A stretch of 64,000 bases of DNA from Nevskia sp. GTDB lineage: Bacteria > Pseudomonadota > Gammaproteobacteria > Nevskiales > Nevskiaceae. Within the stretch, counting starts at the first letter, position 1. The number at the start of each line of letters is the position of its first letter. Made by a program: the position numbers and the translations under genes. Shown in pieces: positions 1-9,233 of the stretch. The notes under the pieces were generated by a model. It was given only the letters and a program-made list of their open reading frames with translations. It was not told the origin of the DNA and did no database searches. Location: the NCBI GenBank assembly GCA_021732745.1, contig JAKFUK010000005.1, forward strand, positions 1 to 64,000, written 5' to 3'.

Positions 1-82
1 CCATCCCGAACACGGAAGTGAAACAACTCAGCGCCGATGGTAGTGTGGCCAAGACCATGCGAGAGTAGGACACTGCCAGGCT
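1..82 (+). rRNA. rrf: 5S ribosomal RNA, 3' part (5' end outside window)
   Basis: The first 82 bases match the 3' two thirds of a bacterial 5S rRNA: the segment reading CCGAACACGGAAGTGAAAC, the GCGCCGATGGTAGTG block and the closing ACTGCCAGGC arm are all present. The 5' end lies before the window, so this is the tail of a ribosomal RNA operon transcribed on the plus strand. An intrinsic terminator follows directly. The exact 3' end is placed by analogy with the E. coli gene. Confidence 0.93.
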
Positions 83-96
83 CCAACATAAATTAC

Positions 97-125
97 CCCA
101 GACCCAAAAGTCTGGGGTTTTTTAT
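97..125 (+). terminator. intrinsic terminator of the rRNA operon
   Basis: CCCCAGA at 97-103 pairs with TCTGGGG at 111-117 around a short loop, followed by a run of T from 118. It sits 15 bases after the 5S rRNA end. Confidence 0.9.
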
Positions 126-361
126 TGGCTTGCTTTTATCTGCGAGCTGTGGTCTGCTTCGCTTGCCGTACCTAGCAATGTCGAAGCTGGCGACACGGAA
201 TAAATAGCGTTGCAAGCCGGGTCAGGGATGACCGGTGTTTTGATGGAGGCCAAGCGCCCGTTAAATGGCGTCCATGCCTCGCCGTCAGGGAAGGGGCCAT
301 TGACGGTGACTTCCCTGTCGGTGTCATCAATGGTTCAAGGTTTCTGCGATGTCGGTGTCGA
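126..361. other. intergenic stretch without a supported gene
   Basis: Between the rRNA terminator and the stop codon of the acyl-CoA dehydrogenase there is no open frame with a recognisable product, ribosome binding site or GC-rich coding pattern. A short plus-strand frame starting at 210 runs into the antisense of the dehydrogenase and looks accidental. I see no tRNA or repeat here. Confidence 0.5.
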
Positions 362-1528
362 TCACGACGCCACTGCGCGTTTCCCCGGGAGAATGTTCAT
401 CATCTTGCAGATGATGCCGAGCATAATCTCGTCCGCGCCGCCGCCGATGGATGTCAGACGCGAGTCCCGATAGGCGCGTGAGATATTGTTATCCCACGTG
501 TAACCCTGACCGCCCCAGTACTGCAAGCAGGCATCGGTGAGTTCCCGCCCGAGACGCCCCACTTTCAGTTTGCACATCGACGCCAGCATCGTTGCGTCGC
601 GACCGGCGACATACTCTTCGGTCGCTTGATAGACCATCGCCTTCAGCGCAGCCACTTCGGTTTTGAGTTCCGCCATCCGGAAATGGATGTACTGGTTGTC
701 GATCAATGGCTTTCCGAACGCCTGTCGCTGCCTTGTGTAGTCAATGGTTTCGTCGATGAGATTGGTGTAGCAGTCGATACCGCAAGCGGCCGCATACAAG
801 CGCTCTTCCTGGAATTGAAGCATCTGGTACATGAAGCCCATGCCTTCCTGACCGATCAGATTGCGCTGTGGCACGCGCACGTTGTCGAGAAAAATCATCG
901 CGGTATCGCTGGCGCGCATGCCAAGCTTGTCGAGTTTCGTTTTTCGATCAAGGCCTGCTGCATCCATCGGCACCACGATCAGCGACTTGTTCTGATGTGA
1001 TTTACCTTCCGAAGTATTGACCAGCATGCAAGCCCAATCGGACTGCGTGCCGTTGGTGATCCACATCTTCGAGCCGTTGATGATGTAGTCACCGCCTTCT
1101 TTCCGGGCAGTGGTCTTGATGTTGGCGACATCGGATCCGGCGCCGGCTTCCGAGACTGCGATCGAGACAACGGCGTCGCCGGTAACCGCCGGAACCAGGT
1201 ATTCCTTGCGGAGTTCGTCGCTGCCGAAGCGGGCCAATGCCGGCGTTGCCATGTCGGTCTGCACGCCGATCGCCATCGGCAAGGAGCCGTTGTTGCAGTT
1301 GCCGAGCGCTTGGGCGAACACGACTTCGTACGAGTAATCGAGTCCAAGGCCGCCGTAAGCTTCCGGCTTGGCAATGCCGAGGAGACCCATTTTCCCCATC
1401 TTTCGAAGCACTTCGCGCGCTGGCCAGATGCCCGCTTTCTCCCACTCGACGGTGTGCGGATTCAGTTCCTTGTCAACAAAGCCGCGAACCTGCCGATATA
1501 TCTCCTCGTGCTCGTGAGTAAGCAACAT
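362..1528 (-). CDS. acyl-CoA dehydrogenase (AtuD / long-chain-like)
   Basis: 388-residue FAD enzyme that would introduce the alpha-beta double bond of an acyl-CoA thioester and pass electrons to ETF. The sequence shows the usual N-terminal helical, middle beta and C-terminal helical parts, with the flavin-binding stretch SEAGAGSD near residues 126-133 and WITNG near 156-160. The position of the classical C-terminal catalytic Glu (EGTNE in medium-chain enzymes) reads GGGADE here. A Glu lies instead in QEERL near 240-244, where long-chain and isovaleryl-CoA dehydrogenases carry theirs. Resemblance is strongest to citronellyl-CoA dehydrogenase AtuD; the substrate is not proven. The start at 1528 has a GAGGT about 9 bases upstream; a longer in-frame extension to 1600 lacks one. 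Confidence 0.9.
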   Translation of the reverse strand: MLLTHEHEEIYRQVRGFVDKELNPHTVEWEKAGIWPAREVLRKMGKMGLLGIAKPEAYGGLGLDYSYEVVFAQALGNCNNGSLPMAIGVQTDMATPALARFGSDELRKEYLVPAVTGDAVVSIAVSEAGAGSDVANIKTTARKEGGDYIINGSKMWITNGTQSDWACMLVNTSEGKSHQNKSLIVVPMDAAGLDRKTKLDKLGMRASDTAMIFLDNVRVPQRNLIGQEGMGFMYQMLQFQEERLYAAACGIDCYTNLIDETIDYTRQRQAFGKPLIDNQYIHFRMAELKTEVAALKAMVYQATEEYVAGRDATMLASMCKLKVGRLGRELTDACLQYWGGQGYTWDNNISRAYRDSRLTSIGGGADEIMLGIICKMMNILPGKRAVAS

Positions 1529-1683
1529 TACACCGACCTCAGAAAGGAACCGTGCTTCTTTTATAGCAGTAATGACAGAAATCGGACAACTTGATCGCAA
1601 GAAAATAGTGCTTAATGGAAATAGAAATTACCGAACGGTAACTGCACGACAAAACAACGCTATCGGCACCACGGCAACGCGTT

Positions 1684-2475
1684 TCAAGGCAGTTTGCGAG
1701 CCAGCAAGCGGCGGTCGACCGACAGCTCGAACATTTGCGGCCACAGCTTGCCGGTGACCAGCAGGTGTCCGCTTTTCGGCATCAAGGCGATGCCGTTGAG
1801 CACGGCATCCGACGAGTTCCAGCCCGCATATTTGGGGAATCGGGCAGAAAGGCCGGTCAGATCGAGCCATGCGCGCACCTTGCCGGTATCGGGGTCGATG
1901 ACGGCGATGCGATCGGTCTGCCAGACGTTGGCGTATACGTAGCCGTCGATGAACTCCAGTTCGTTCAGATTCTCGACGCGCAAACCACCATCGACGACAT
2001 CGACCTTCCCCGTCTCGGCGTAGGTGTGAAGGTCATGGAAACGCAAGCTCGAAGAGCCATCGCTGCGAATCAGCCGCTTGCCGTCGGAAGTCAGCCCCCA
2101 GCCCTCGCTGGAAAGCCGAAAGTCGGCGACCGGTTGCAGGCTGCGATCAAACACATGAGCGATACCGTTCATCCAGGTGAGCTGGATGATCCGATCGTCG
2201 ACGACTGCCACACCTTCGCCGAACTGGTTTTCCGGCAGGCTCACTGAATGCAGGAGCATGCCGGTCGAAAGATCGCGCACGGTGAGGCGCGAGCGACCAT
2301 ACAAACCGGTGCCTTCGATCAGCCGGTCACCGTCGATGACCAAGCCCTGCGTGAACGATGACGCATCATGCGGACGGCTCGAAACGAGCGTCCACGGTAA
2401 CGTCGGCGCAGCATCTGCCCAAGCCGGCAGCAGCAGTTGACCCATCCAGCAGCCCAGCATCAGTACAATCCGCAC
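1684..2475 (-). CDS. glutaminyl-peptide cyclotransferase (glutamine cyclotransferase)
   Basis: 263-residue exported protein predicted to cyclise N-terminal glutamine to pyroglutamate. It has a signal peptide of about 22 residues ending in WADA and then blade-like repeats of a five-bladed propeller. Family landmarks are visible: SFTQGL, FGEGV, LTW, GWGLTSDG, LNELE and VLNGIA. The GTG start at 2475 is preceded by GAGG and leaves a compact signal peptide. A TTG at 2505 would add ten hydrophilic residues and collide with the divergent yicC start, so it is less likely. The gene diverges from yicC, with at most about 30 bases for both promoters. Confidence 0.87.
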   Translation of the reverse strand: MRIVLMLGCWMGQLLLPAWADAAPTLPWTLVSSRPHDASSFTQGLVIDGDRLIEGTGLYGRSRLTVRDLSTGMLLHSVSLPENQFGEGVAVVDDRIIQLTWMNGIAHVFDRSLQPVADFRLSSEGWGLTSDGKRLIRSDGSSSLRFHDLHTYAETGKVDVVDGGLRVENLNELEFIDGYVYANVWQTDRIAVIDPDTGKVRAWLDLTGLSARFPKYAGWNSSDAVLNGIALMPKSGHLLVTGKLWPQMFELSVDRRLLARKLP

Positions 2476-2504
2476 GCTCGCCTCGCGACCTGACCTCGAA
2501 TCCA

Positions 2505-3374
2505 ATGATCCGCAGCATGACGGGCTATGCCCGCGCCGAACAACAGGGCCCCTCGGGGCGGCTGAGCTGGGAACTGCGCTCGGTCAACCATCGTTATCTG
2601 GAATTGCAGTTCAAGTTGCCGGAAGAATTCCGGCCGATGGAGAATGAACTGCGACAGCTTGCCACGCAGCGCGTCGCGCGCGGCAAGGTCGAAGCGGGGT
2701 TGCGCTACAGCCGCGACAGCGGCTCGCCCGAAGGTTTGCAGATCGACCCCGATCGTCTCGCCGCCGTGCTCGCTGCCGTCGAGCGCGTGTCCGGGCAACT
2801 GCGGACCTCCACCGCGCCGGACCCGATCAAGGTGCTCGCCTGGCCGGGCGTGGTTCGATCCGAAAATACGCAGGACATCGCCGCGCCGCTCGCAGACGCC
2901 ATGCTGCTGTTCCAGACCGCGCTCGACGATTTCACCGCCACCCGCGCGCGCGAAGGCGAACGCACTCGCATCTACCTGCTCGAACGGCTCGACGCGATGG
3001 CGCAGATCGTCGAAAAGGTCCGGATTCGCGCGCCGCAGGTCCGCGATGCCTGGCTCGAGCGTCTGCGCATCAAGCTGAGTGAACTCGGTGTCGACATCGA
3101 CCCCGCGCGGCTCGCGCAGGAAGCGGCGATGGCAGCACAACGGCTTGATGTCGACGAAGAGTTGTCCCGTCTCGACAGCCATTTCGCCGAAGTACGCGAC
3201 ACCCTGGCTCGCGACGAAGCGATCGGTCGCCGGCTTGATTTCCTGATGCAGGAACTCAATCGCGAAGCCAACACCCTGTCGTCGAAGTCGCAGGACGCGG
3301 AGATGACCCGGTCGGCCGTCGAGATGAAAGTGATGATCGAACAGATGCGCGAGCAGGTGCAGAACATTGAATGA
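2505..3374 (+). CDS. yicC: YicC/YloC family endoribonuclease
   Basis: 289-residue protein starting with the hallmark MIRSMTGYAR of the YicC family and ending with a DUF1732-type C-terminus (VEMKVMIEQMREQVQNIE). E. coli YicC is an endoribonuclease that promotes small-RNA turnover; the same activity is inferred here. The open frame extends 49 codons upstream, but the family always begins at this Met. Its stop overlaps the first codons of gmk, and yicC-gmk adjacency is widely conserved in gammaproteobacteria, so the two are probably cotranscribed. Confidence 0.93.
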   Translation: MIRSMTGYARAEQQGPSGRLSWELRSVNHRYLELQFKLPEEFRPMENELRQLATQRVARGKVEAGLRYSRDSGSPEGLQIDPDRLAAVLAAVERVSGQLRTSTAPDPIKVLAWPGVVRSENTQDIAAPLADAMLLFQTALDDFTATRAREGERTRIYLLERLDAMAQIVEKVRIRAPQVRDAWLERLRIKLSELGVDIDPARLAQEAAMAAQRLDVDEELSRLDSHFAEVRDTLARDEAIGRRLDFLMQELNREANTLSSKSQDAEMTRSAVEMKVMIEQMREQVQNIE

Positions 3375-4020
3375 GTCGCTGATCCCCGGCACCTTGTGGA
3401 TCGTCTCCGCGCCCAGCGGTGGCGGCAAGACCAGCTTGACGCGGGCCTTGCTGCCACGCCTTGTTGCCAAGGACTGGCCGGCGGAGATTTCGGTGTCGTA
3501 CACCACGCGCGCGCCGCGCAATGGCGAGCAGGAAGGCGTGCATTACCACTTCGTCGACGACGCGACGTTCGCGGCGATGGTGCAGCACGGTGATTTCCTT
3601 GAGCATGCCGAGGTTTTTGGCCAGCATTACGGCACTGGCTTGACCCGGACCAAGGAATTGCTGGGTCAGGGCGTCGACGTGATTCTGGACATCGATTGGC
3701 AAGGAGCGCGTCAGGTGCGCGCCCGCCGTTCCGATGTGCAGAGCGTGTTCATCCTGCCGCCATCGGCTGCCGAGCTGGAACGCCGGCTGCGTGCCCGGGG
3801 CACCGACAGCGACGCGGTGATCGCCGCCCGCATGCGCGCGGCGCGTACCGAGATGTCGCATCACGGCGAGTACGACTACCTGCTGGTCAATCGCGATTTC
3901 GAGCGCGCGCTCGACGAAATGGCGGCGATTTTCGTGACCCGGCGTCTGCGCGGTGCCACCCAGCAGGCGCGCCACGAGACGCTGATCGGGCTTTTGCTTA
4001 ACGAAGAACAGCGCCTCTGA
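3367..4020 (+). CDS. gmk: guanylate kinase
   Basis: 217-residue cytosolic kinase converting GMP (or dGMP) to GDP with ATP. The P-loop APSGGGKT lies at about 15-22, followed by the GMP-binding part (SYTTRAPRNGEQEG, HYHFV) and the lid. An ATG at 3371 is out of frame. The frame is opened by TTG at 3367, which places four to seven residues before GTLWIVSAP exactly as in E. coli Gmk and has AGGTGC about 8 bases upstream. It overlaps the yicC stop by eight bases, suggesting translational coupling. It lies upstream of rpoZ-spoT, linking guanine nucleotide supply to ppGpp metabolism. Confidence 0.95.
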   Translation: MNESLIPGTLWIVSAPSGGGKTSLTRALLPRLVAKDWPAEISVSYTTRAPRNGEQEGVHYHFVDDATFAAMVQHGDFLEHAEVFGQHYGTGLTRTKELLGQGVDVILDIDWQGARQVRARRSDVQSVFILPPSAAELERRLRARGTDSDAVIAARMRAARTEMSHHGEYDYLLVNRDFERALDEMAAIFVTRRLRGATQQARHETLIGLLLNEEQRL

Positions 4021-4029
4021 CGCGCCGCG

Positions 4030-4058
4030 TGGCAGCGTTTCTCCGCCGACGCTATACT
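4030..4058 (+). promoter_or_regulatory. candidate sigma-70 promoter of rpoZ
   Basis: TGGCAG at 4030-4035 and a good -10 TATACT at 4053-4058, 17 bases apart, in the gap between gmk and rpoZ. The -35 match is modest. Confidence 0.45.
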
Positions 4059-4091
4059 TCGCGGCTCGACCGCAGCAAAAGAGCACCGCCC

Positions 4092-4355
4092 ATGGCCCGA
4101 GTCACCGTTGAAGATTGTCTGGATCGTATCCCTAACCAGTTCGAGTTGACCCTGGTCGCTGCCAAGCGCGCCCGTCAGCTTGCACGCGGTGCGGAAGCCA
4201 AGCTGCCGTGGGGCAATCACAAGTCGACCGTGCTGTCGCTGAAGGAAATCGCACACGGCTACATCGACACCGGCGTGCTGCAGGAAGCCGATTTGCCGGC
4301 CATCCAGCAGCCGAAGATGGAACTCGAAGCGCTCGATCCGAGCTTCGATCTCTAA
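4092..4355 (+). CDS. rpoZ: DNA-directed RNA polymerase omega subunit
   Basis: 87-residue omega subunit, which helps fold and hold beta-prime and forms one of the ppGpp sites of RNA polymerase. The start MARVTVEDCLDRIPNQFEL and the AKRARQL segment are typical of the family. The longer upstream frame is not used: the ATG at 4092 fits the conserved N-terminus and lies 34 bases after a good -10 box. A terminator hairpin follows, and spoT starts beyond it. Confidence 0.96.
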   Translation: MARVTVEDCLDRIPNQFELTLVAAKRARQLARGAEAKLPWGNHKSTVLSLKEIAHGYIDTGVLQEADLPAIQQPKMELEALDPSFDL

Positions 4356-4385
4356 GCGTCGACTCTCAGCACGCTTTCACGACAA

Positions 4386-4406
4386 GGGGCCGCAAGGCCC
4401 CTTTTT
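4386..4406 (+). terminator. intrinsic terminator between rpoZ and spoT
   Basis: GGGGCC at 4386-4391, loop GCAA, GGCCCC at 4396-4401, then five T. It would at least partly separate rpoZ from spoT, although the two are often cotranscribed. Confidence 0.8.
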
Positions 4407-4420
4407 CGTGGCCGACGATC

Positions 4421-4448
4421 CTGAACGGGCGCAACCCGCGTCTATACT
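4421..4448 (+). promoter_or_regulatory. candidate sigma-70 promoter of spoT
   Basis: A -10 TATACT at 4443-4448 with a weak -35 CTGAAC at 4421-4426, 16 bases apart, directly after the rpoZ terminator. The -10 is identical to that of rpoZ. The start codon of spoT is only 7 bases after this box, so either the transcript is nearly leaderless or this word is not the promoter. Confidence 0.3.
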
Positions 4449-4455
4449 CGGAGCT

Positions 4456-6657
4456 ATGGATATCCCGGTCATCACGCGCATCGGCACCGCGATCCGCACG
4501 CAGCGCGTGGCGCGCGAGTACGGCATTGATGCGCTGACCCGCCTGCTCGAGGAATACCTGCCGGCACCGCAGATTTCCGAGGTTCGCCGGGCCTACGAGT
4601 TCGGCGCCAAGATGCATGCGGGTCAGAACCGGTCGAGCGGCGAGCCCTACATCTATCACCCGCTGGCGGTCGCCAAGATCCTTGCTGAAATGCGGCTGGA
4701 TGCGACCACGCTGTGTGCCGCGATCCTCCACGACGTGATCGAGGACACGCCGGTCGGCAAGGAAGAGATCGCCCGCCTGTTCGGCCGCGATGTCGCCGAA
4801 CTGGTCGATGGCGTGTCGAAGTTCCAGAAAGTCGAAGGCATGTCCGGTGCCGAGCGGCAGGCGGAAAACGTCCGCAAGCTGCTGCTGGCGATGGCCCAGG
4901 ACCTGCGCGTGATCCTGGTCAAGCTCGCCGATCGCCTGCATAACGTCCGCACGCTCGATGGCGTCGAGCCGGCCAAGCGCCGCCGCGTGTCGCGGGAAAC
5001 GCTGGAAATCTATGCGCCGATCGCCCAGCGTCTGGGCATCAATACCTTGCGCATGGAACTGGAGGATCTGTCGTTCGAGAATCTCTACCCGCAGCGTTAC
5101 AAGGTGTTCGAGAAAGCGGTCAACGCGCGCTTGGGCGATACGAAGGGTCTGATCAAGGAAATCGAGCACAAGCTCGAACGGGCGCTGAAGGAGGAAGGCA
5201 TCGGTGCCAGTGTCGTCGGCCGGCAGAAGAACCTCTACGGCATCTACGAAAAGATGCAGCGCAAGCGCCTACGTTTTCTCGACGTGATGGATTTGCTCGG
5301 ATTTCGCATCCTGGTGTCGAAAGTCGACGACTGCTACCGCGCGCTTGGCGTGGTTCATCACGCCTACCGGCCGATTTCCGAGCAGTTCAACGATTTCATC
5401 GCCAACCCCAAGGTCAACGGCTACCAGAGCCTGCACACCACCTGCATCGGTCCGCAGGGCCGCAAGATCGAGGTGCAGATCCGCACCCGCGAAATGCATC
5501 ACATCGCCGAAAACGGCATCGCCGCGCACTGGCAGTACAAGCTCGACACCAAGGGCGGCGCGGCCAAGCAGGTCAGCGGCCGGAACGACAGCCAGAGTGC
5601 GCCGCAGGTTCGCGCCCGCGAATGGCTGGGCAATCTGTTCGCCGCCCAGACCGGCGCGGCGCCGCTGGAATTCATCGAGAACGTCAAGGTCGACCTGTTT
5701 CCGGACGAGGTCTACGTGTTCACGCCCAAGGGCCATATCCGGCAGTTGCCGCGCGGCTCCACGGCGGTCGACTTCGCCTATTCGGTACATACCGAACTGG
5801 GCGATCACTGCGTGGCGGCGCGCATCGACCAGCAGCTGGAACCGCTGAACACGGTGCTCAAGAACGGCCAGACCATCGAGATCATCATCGCCCGGCACGC
5901 CCGGCCGAACGCGGCCTGGCTGAACTACGTCAAGACCGTCAAGGCGCGGCAGCACATTCGCAACTTCCTCAAGAACCAGCGCGAGGACGAAGCGGTGCGC
6001 CTCGGCCGCCGCCTGCTGGAAATCGCGCTGCGCGAACTCAATGTGCCGCTGACGGTGCTGAAGGAAGACGCGACTGGTGCCGTGCTGAAAGCCTTTGGCC
6101 TGGCCGACATCGAGGATTTGTACGTGTCGATCGGCTCCGGCTCGCGTCTGGCACCGCTGGTGGCGCGTCACTTCCTGCCCGATCCGAGTGCCGCGACCAT
6201 TCCCGGCGAAAGCGTGCCACTGGCCGTGGAAGGCACCGAAGGTCTGGTCATCGACTACGCCAAGTGCTGCCACCCGATTCCGGGCGACGAAATCTGCGGC
6301 TATGTATCGGTCGGCCGCGGCATCGTCGTCCATCGGCTGGAATGCAAGCATGTGTCGGCGCGCAAGGGGGCGGCGCAGGATCGCGTGCCGTTGATCTGGG
6401 CCCCCAGCGTGCAGGGCGATTTCCTGGCCGAGCTCAAGCTCAAGGCCGAAAACCGGCGCGGCCTGCTGGCCAGCGTCGCGGGCGAGATCGCGGCGGCCGG
6501 TTCGGGCATCGAAAACGTGCAGATGCCGGAACGCGGCGGCAGCGACGCGGCGCTGGAAATCCGCTTCGTGATCACCGTGCGCGACCGCGTTCATCTGGCC
6601 CGCGTGCTGCGCCGGCTGCGTCGGCTGGAAGCGGTGCAGCGTGTCCTTCGCATCTAA
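4456..6657 (+). CDS. spoT: bifunctional (p)ppGpp synthase/hydrolase
   Basis: 733-residue Rel/SpoT enzyme that makes and degrades the alarmone (p)ppGpp. The N-terminal HD hydrolase domain carries HAGQ and the metal-binding LHDVIEDT with HD at 92-93. The RelA_SpoT synthetase domain follows (NGYQSLHT about two fifths in), then TGS (DVYVFTPKGHI), a zinc-finger-like segment with CCHP, and a C-terminal ACT domain. Intact hydrolase residues indicate SpoT rather than RelA function. The start at 4456 has GGAG 4 bases upstream; 16 extra upstream codons are probably untranslated. It sits between rpoZ and ridA-recG as in many gammaproteobacteria. Confidence 0.95.
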   Translation: MDIPVITRIGTAIRTQRVAREYGIDALTRLLEEYLPAPQISEVRRAYEFGAKMHAGQNRSSGEPYIYHPLAVAKILAEMRLDATTLCAAILHDVIEDTPVGKEEIARLFGRDVAELVDGVSKFQKVEGMSGAERQAENVRKLLLAMAQDLRVILVKLADRLHNVRTLDGVEPAKRRRVSRETLEIYAPIAQRLGINTLRMELEDLSFENLYPQRYKVFEKAVNARLGDTKGLIKEIEHKLERALKEEGIGASVVGRQKNLYGIYEKMQRKRLRFLDVMDLLGFRILVSKVDDCYRALGVVHHAYRPISEQFNDFIANPKVNGYQSLHTTCIGPQGRKIEVQIRTREMHHIAENGIAAHWQYKLDTKGGAAKQVSGRNDSQSAPQVRAREWLGNLFAAQTGAAPLEFIENVKVDLFPDEVYVFTPKGHIRQLPRGSTAVDFAYSVHTELGDHCVAARIDQQLEPLNTVLKNGQTIEIIIARHARPNAAWLNYVKTVKARQHIRNFLKNQREDEAVRLGRRLLEIALRELNVPLTVLKEDATGAVLKAFGLADIEDLYVSIGSGSRLAPLVARHFLPDPSAATIPGESVPLAVEGTEGLVIDYAKCCHPIPGDEICGYVSVGRGIVVHRLECKHVSARKGAAQDRVPLIWAPSVQGDFLAELKLKAENRRGLLASVAGEIAAAGSGIENVQMPERGGSDAALEIRFVITVRDRVHLARVLRRLRRLEAVQRVLRI

Positions 6658-6708
6658 CAAAAGTGCCGGCTTGAAACCCGACCTACAACGATTTTTCCGG
6701 AGCCCTGC

Positions 6709-7095
6709 ATGACCCGCACCATCATCAAGACCGACGACGCCCCGGCCGCGATCGGCACCTACTCGCAGGCCGTGAAATGCGGCAACACCGTGTATCTGTC
6801 CGGCCAGATTCCGCTCGATCCGAAGACCATGGAACTGGTCAATGGCACGATCGAAGATGAAATCCATCAGGTATTCAGCAACTTGCGCGCGGTGGCGATC
6901 GCCTCCGGCGGCACGCTGGCCGATGTCGCCAAGCTCAACGTGTTCCTGACTGATCTCGCGCATTTCCCGAAGGTCAACGAGATCATGATCAAGTATTTCC
7001 CCACCCCCTTCCCGGCGCGTGCCGCGATCGGCGTAGCGAGTTTGCCGAAGGGTGCGCGGGTGGAAGCCGACGCGATTCTGGTGCTGCCCGAGTAA
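6709..7095 (+). CDS. ridA: RidA family enamine/imine deaminase
   Basis: 128-residue cytosolic protein of the YjgF/YER057c family that hydrolyses reactive enamine/imine intermediates such as 2-aminoacrylate released by PLP enzymes. Diagnostic elements are visible: GTYSQAV near residues 17-23, SGQIPLDP near 31-38, the QVFSNL segment, and [18 protein letters not shown] with the conserved Arg that binds the substrate carboxylate. Its length is that of the family. It lies 51 bases after spoT and 20 bases before recG on the same strand, a common placement. Confidence 0.95.
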   Translation: MTRTIIKTDDAPAAIGTYSQAVKCGNTVYLSGQIPLDPKTMELVNGTIEDEIHQVFSNLRAVAIASGGTLADVAKLNVFLTDLAHFPKVNEIMIKYFPTPFPARAAIGVASLPKGARVEADAILVLPE

Positions 7096-7115
7096 AAGCC
7101 AGCAGCCCCGCCGCG

Positions 7116-9218
7116 ATGACGGATTCCCGCAGCAGGGCCATGAAGCCCGGCACGAAGCCGGCGCTGACGCTCGATACCGAACTCACCTTCCTCAAGGGAG
7201 CCGGCCCGGCGGTGGCTTCGCGGCTGAAACCGCTGGGGCTGGAACGGGTCCGCGACCTGCTGCTGCATCTGCCGATCCGCTACGAGGATCGCCGCCGCAT
7301 CGTGCCGATTGCCGATGTCGCGCATGGTGTGGAAGCGCTGGTCTGCGGCCAGATCGTCTCCGCCGAAGTGCGCTTCGGCGCCAAGCGCTGGCTGCGGGTG
7401 GTGATCGACGACGGGCGCAGCAGCATGGTGCTGCGCTTCTTCCACTTCAACGAAGCGCAGAAAGCGGCGATGGCCGATGGCCGCTGGCTGCGCGCCTTTG
7501 GCGGCGTGCGGGTGACGGCGAACGGCCCGGAAATCGTCCATCCCGAGTACCGGATCGCCGACTCCGCACTCGAACTGCCGCCGGAAACCCGGCTGACGCC
7601 GATCTACGGGCTGGCCACCGGCATCACCCAGACCCGCGTTCGGGCCCTGATCCAGCAAGCGCTGGCCGTGGCCCAGCTCGACCCCGACTACACGGCCGAT
7701 TTCCCCGGCCTCGGCGGCCCGGCCACGCTCGCCGCGTTGCGCACCCTGCACGAGCCGGACGGCCGCGACCTCGGCGATCTGCTGCTCGACCGTCATCCGG
7801 CGCAGATCCGTCTGGTGCGCGAGGAACTGCTGGCCCATCAGCTGTGCATGCGCCTGCTGCGCAAGCAGACGAAGGCCGCACCCGGTGCGCGCATCGAAGC
7901 GGTGCTGCCAGCGGCTGCCAGGTTGCAGGAAAAGCTGCCGTTCGCGATGACTGGCGCGCAGCGGCGCGTGATTTCCGACATCGCCCATGATCTGGCCGCC
8001 GGCAAGCCGATGCTGCGGCTGATCCAGGGCGATGTCGGCTCCGGCAAGACCGTGGTCGCCGCCGCCGCCATGCTGGGAGCGGCGATGAGCGGCCTGCAAT
8101 CGGTGCTGATGGCACCGACCGAGCTGCTGGTCGAGCAGCACGCCCGCACCCTGAACGGCTGGCTGGCGCCGCTCGGCATCGAGGTTGGCCTGTTGACCGG
8201 CAAGATGAAGAAATCCGAGCGTGATGAAGCGCTTAGAAGAGCTGCGAGTGGCGCGACTTCGGTTTGGGTTGGCACCCACGCGCTGTTCCAGGGGGACATG
8301 AAGCTCAAGAAACTGGGCCTGATCGTCGTCGACGAACAGCACCGCTTCGGCGTCGGCCAGCGGCTGGCGCTGCGCGACAAGGGCCCGGCCGGCGTCACGC
8401 CGCATCAGCTGATCATGTCGGCGACCCCGATCCCGCGAACCCTGGCGCAGACCGTTTACGCCGATCTCGATGTCTCGGTGATCGACGAACTGCCGCCCGG
8501 CCGCACGCCCGTGCAGACCGTGGTGCTGTCCAACGAACGCCGCTTCGACGTGCTGTCGAGGATCGGCGAAGCCTGCCGGCAGGGGCGGCAGGCCTACTGG
8601 GTCTGCACCCTGATCGAGGAAAACACCGAGTTGCAGGCGCAGGCGGCCGAGGAAACCTATCGCCAGTTGCGCGAGGAACTGCCGGAACTGAAGGTCGGCC
8701 TGGTCCACGGCCGCTTGAAAGCGGTCGAGAAGGACGCCCAGATGCGCGCTTTCCAGAGCGGGGCGACGCAATTGCTGGTCGCGACCACGGTGATCGAAGT
8801 CGGCGTCGACGTGCCGAACGCCAGCATCATGATCATCGACAACGCCGAGCGGCTCGGGCTGTCGCAATTGCATCAGCTTCGTGGCCGGGTCGGGCGTGGC
8901 GCGACGGCCAGCCAGTGCCTCTTGATGTACCAGCCGCCGCTCGGTCAGGGCTCGAAAGCGCGGCTCGACGTGATGCGCACCACCAACGACGGCTTCGTGA
9001 TCGCCCAGAAGGATCTCGAACTCCGCGGCCCCGGCGAACTGCTCGGCCGCCGCCAGACCGGCCTGGTCGGCATGAAGATCGCCGATCCGGTGCGCGACTC
9101 GGCGCTGATCGGCGGCTTGCAGAAGCTGGCCGACGACTGGTGGCTGAAGACGCCGAAGGACGCGCGGCGGATGATTGCGCGCTGGATCGGCGATGCCGAT
9201 CGTTATGCGCAGGTCTAG
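7116..9218 (+). CDS. recG: ATP-dependent DNA helicase RecG
   Basis: 700-residue superfamily 2 helicase that remodels stalled forks, R-loops and Holliday junctions. An N-terminal wedge/OB domain precedes helicase motif I GDVGSGKT, motif II VVDEQHRFG (a DExH variant), motif III MSATPIPRT, and the C-terminal helicase part with TTVIEVGVDVPNA and QLRGRVGRG. The last third has the RecG-type ELRGPGELLGRRQTG. The start at 7116 gives the family length; an internal ATG at 7140 is the alternative. It is the last large gene of the gmk-spoT cluster. Confidence 0.96.
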   Translation: MTDSRSRAMKPGTKPALTLDTELTFLKGAGPAVASRLKPLGLERVRDLLLHLPIRYEDRRRIVPIADVAHGVEALVCGQIVSAEVRFGAKRWLRVVIDDGRSSMVLRFFHFNEAQKAAMADGRWLRAFGGVRVTANGPEIVHPEYRIADSALELPPETRLTPIYGLATGITQTRVRALIQQALAVAQLDPDYTADFPGLGGPATLAALRTLHEPDGRDLGDLLLDRHPAQIRLVREELLAHQLCMRLLRKQTKAAPGARIEAVLPAAARLQEKLPFAMTGAQRRVISDIAHDLAAGKPMLRLIQGDVGSGKTVVAAAAMLGAAMSGLQSVLMAPTELLVEQHARTLNGWLAPLGIEVGLLTGKMKKSERDEALRRAASGATSVWVGTHALFQGDMKLKKLGLIVVDEQHRFGVGQRLALRDKGPAGVTPHQLIMSATPIPRTLAQTVYADLDVSVIDELPPGRTPVQTVVLSNERRFDVLSRIGEACRQGRQAYWVCTLIEENTELQAQAAEETYRQLREELPELKVGLVHGRLKAVEKDAQMRAFQSGATQLLVATTVIEVGVDVPNASIMIIDNAERLGLSQLHQLRGRVGRGATASQCLLMYQPPLGQGSKARLDVMRTTNDGFVIAQKDLELRGPGELLGRRQTGLVGMKIADPVRDSALIGGLQKLADDWWLKTPKDARRMIARWIGDADRYAQV

Positions 9219-9233
9219 TACAGGTATTCCGGC

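Noticed and set aside
210..473. 87-codon plus-strand frame after the rRNA operon
   Set aside because: It runs into the antisense of the acyl-CoA dehydrogenase and lacks a ribosome binding site and a recognisable product.
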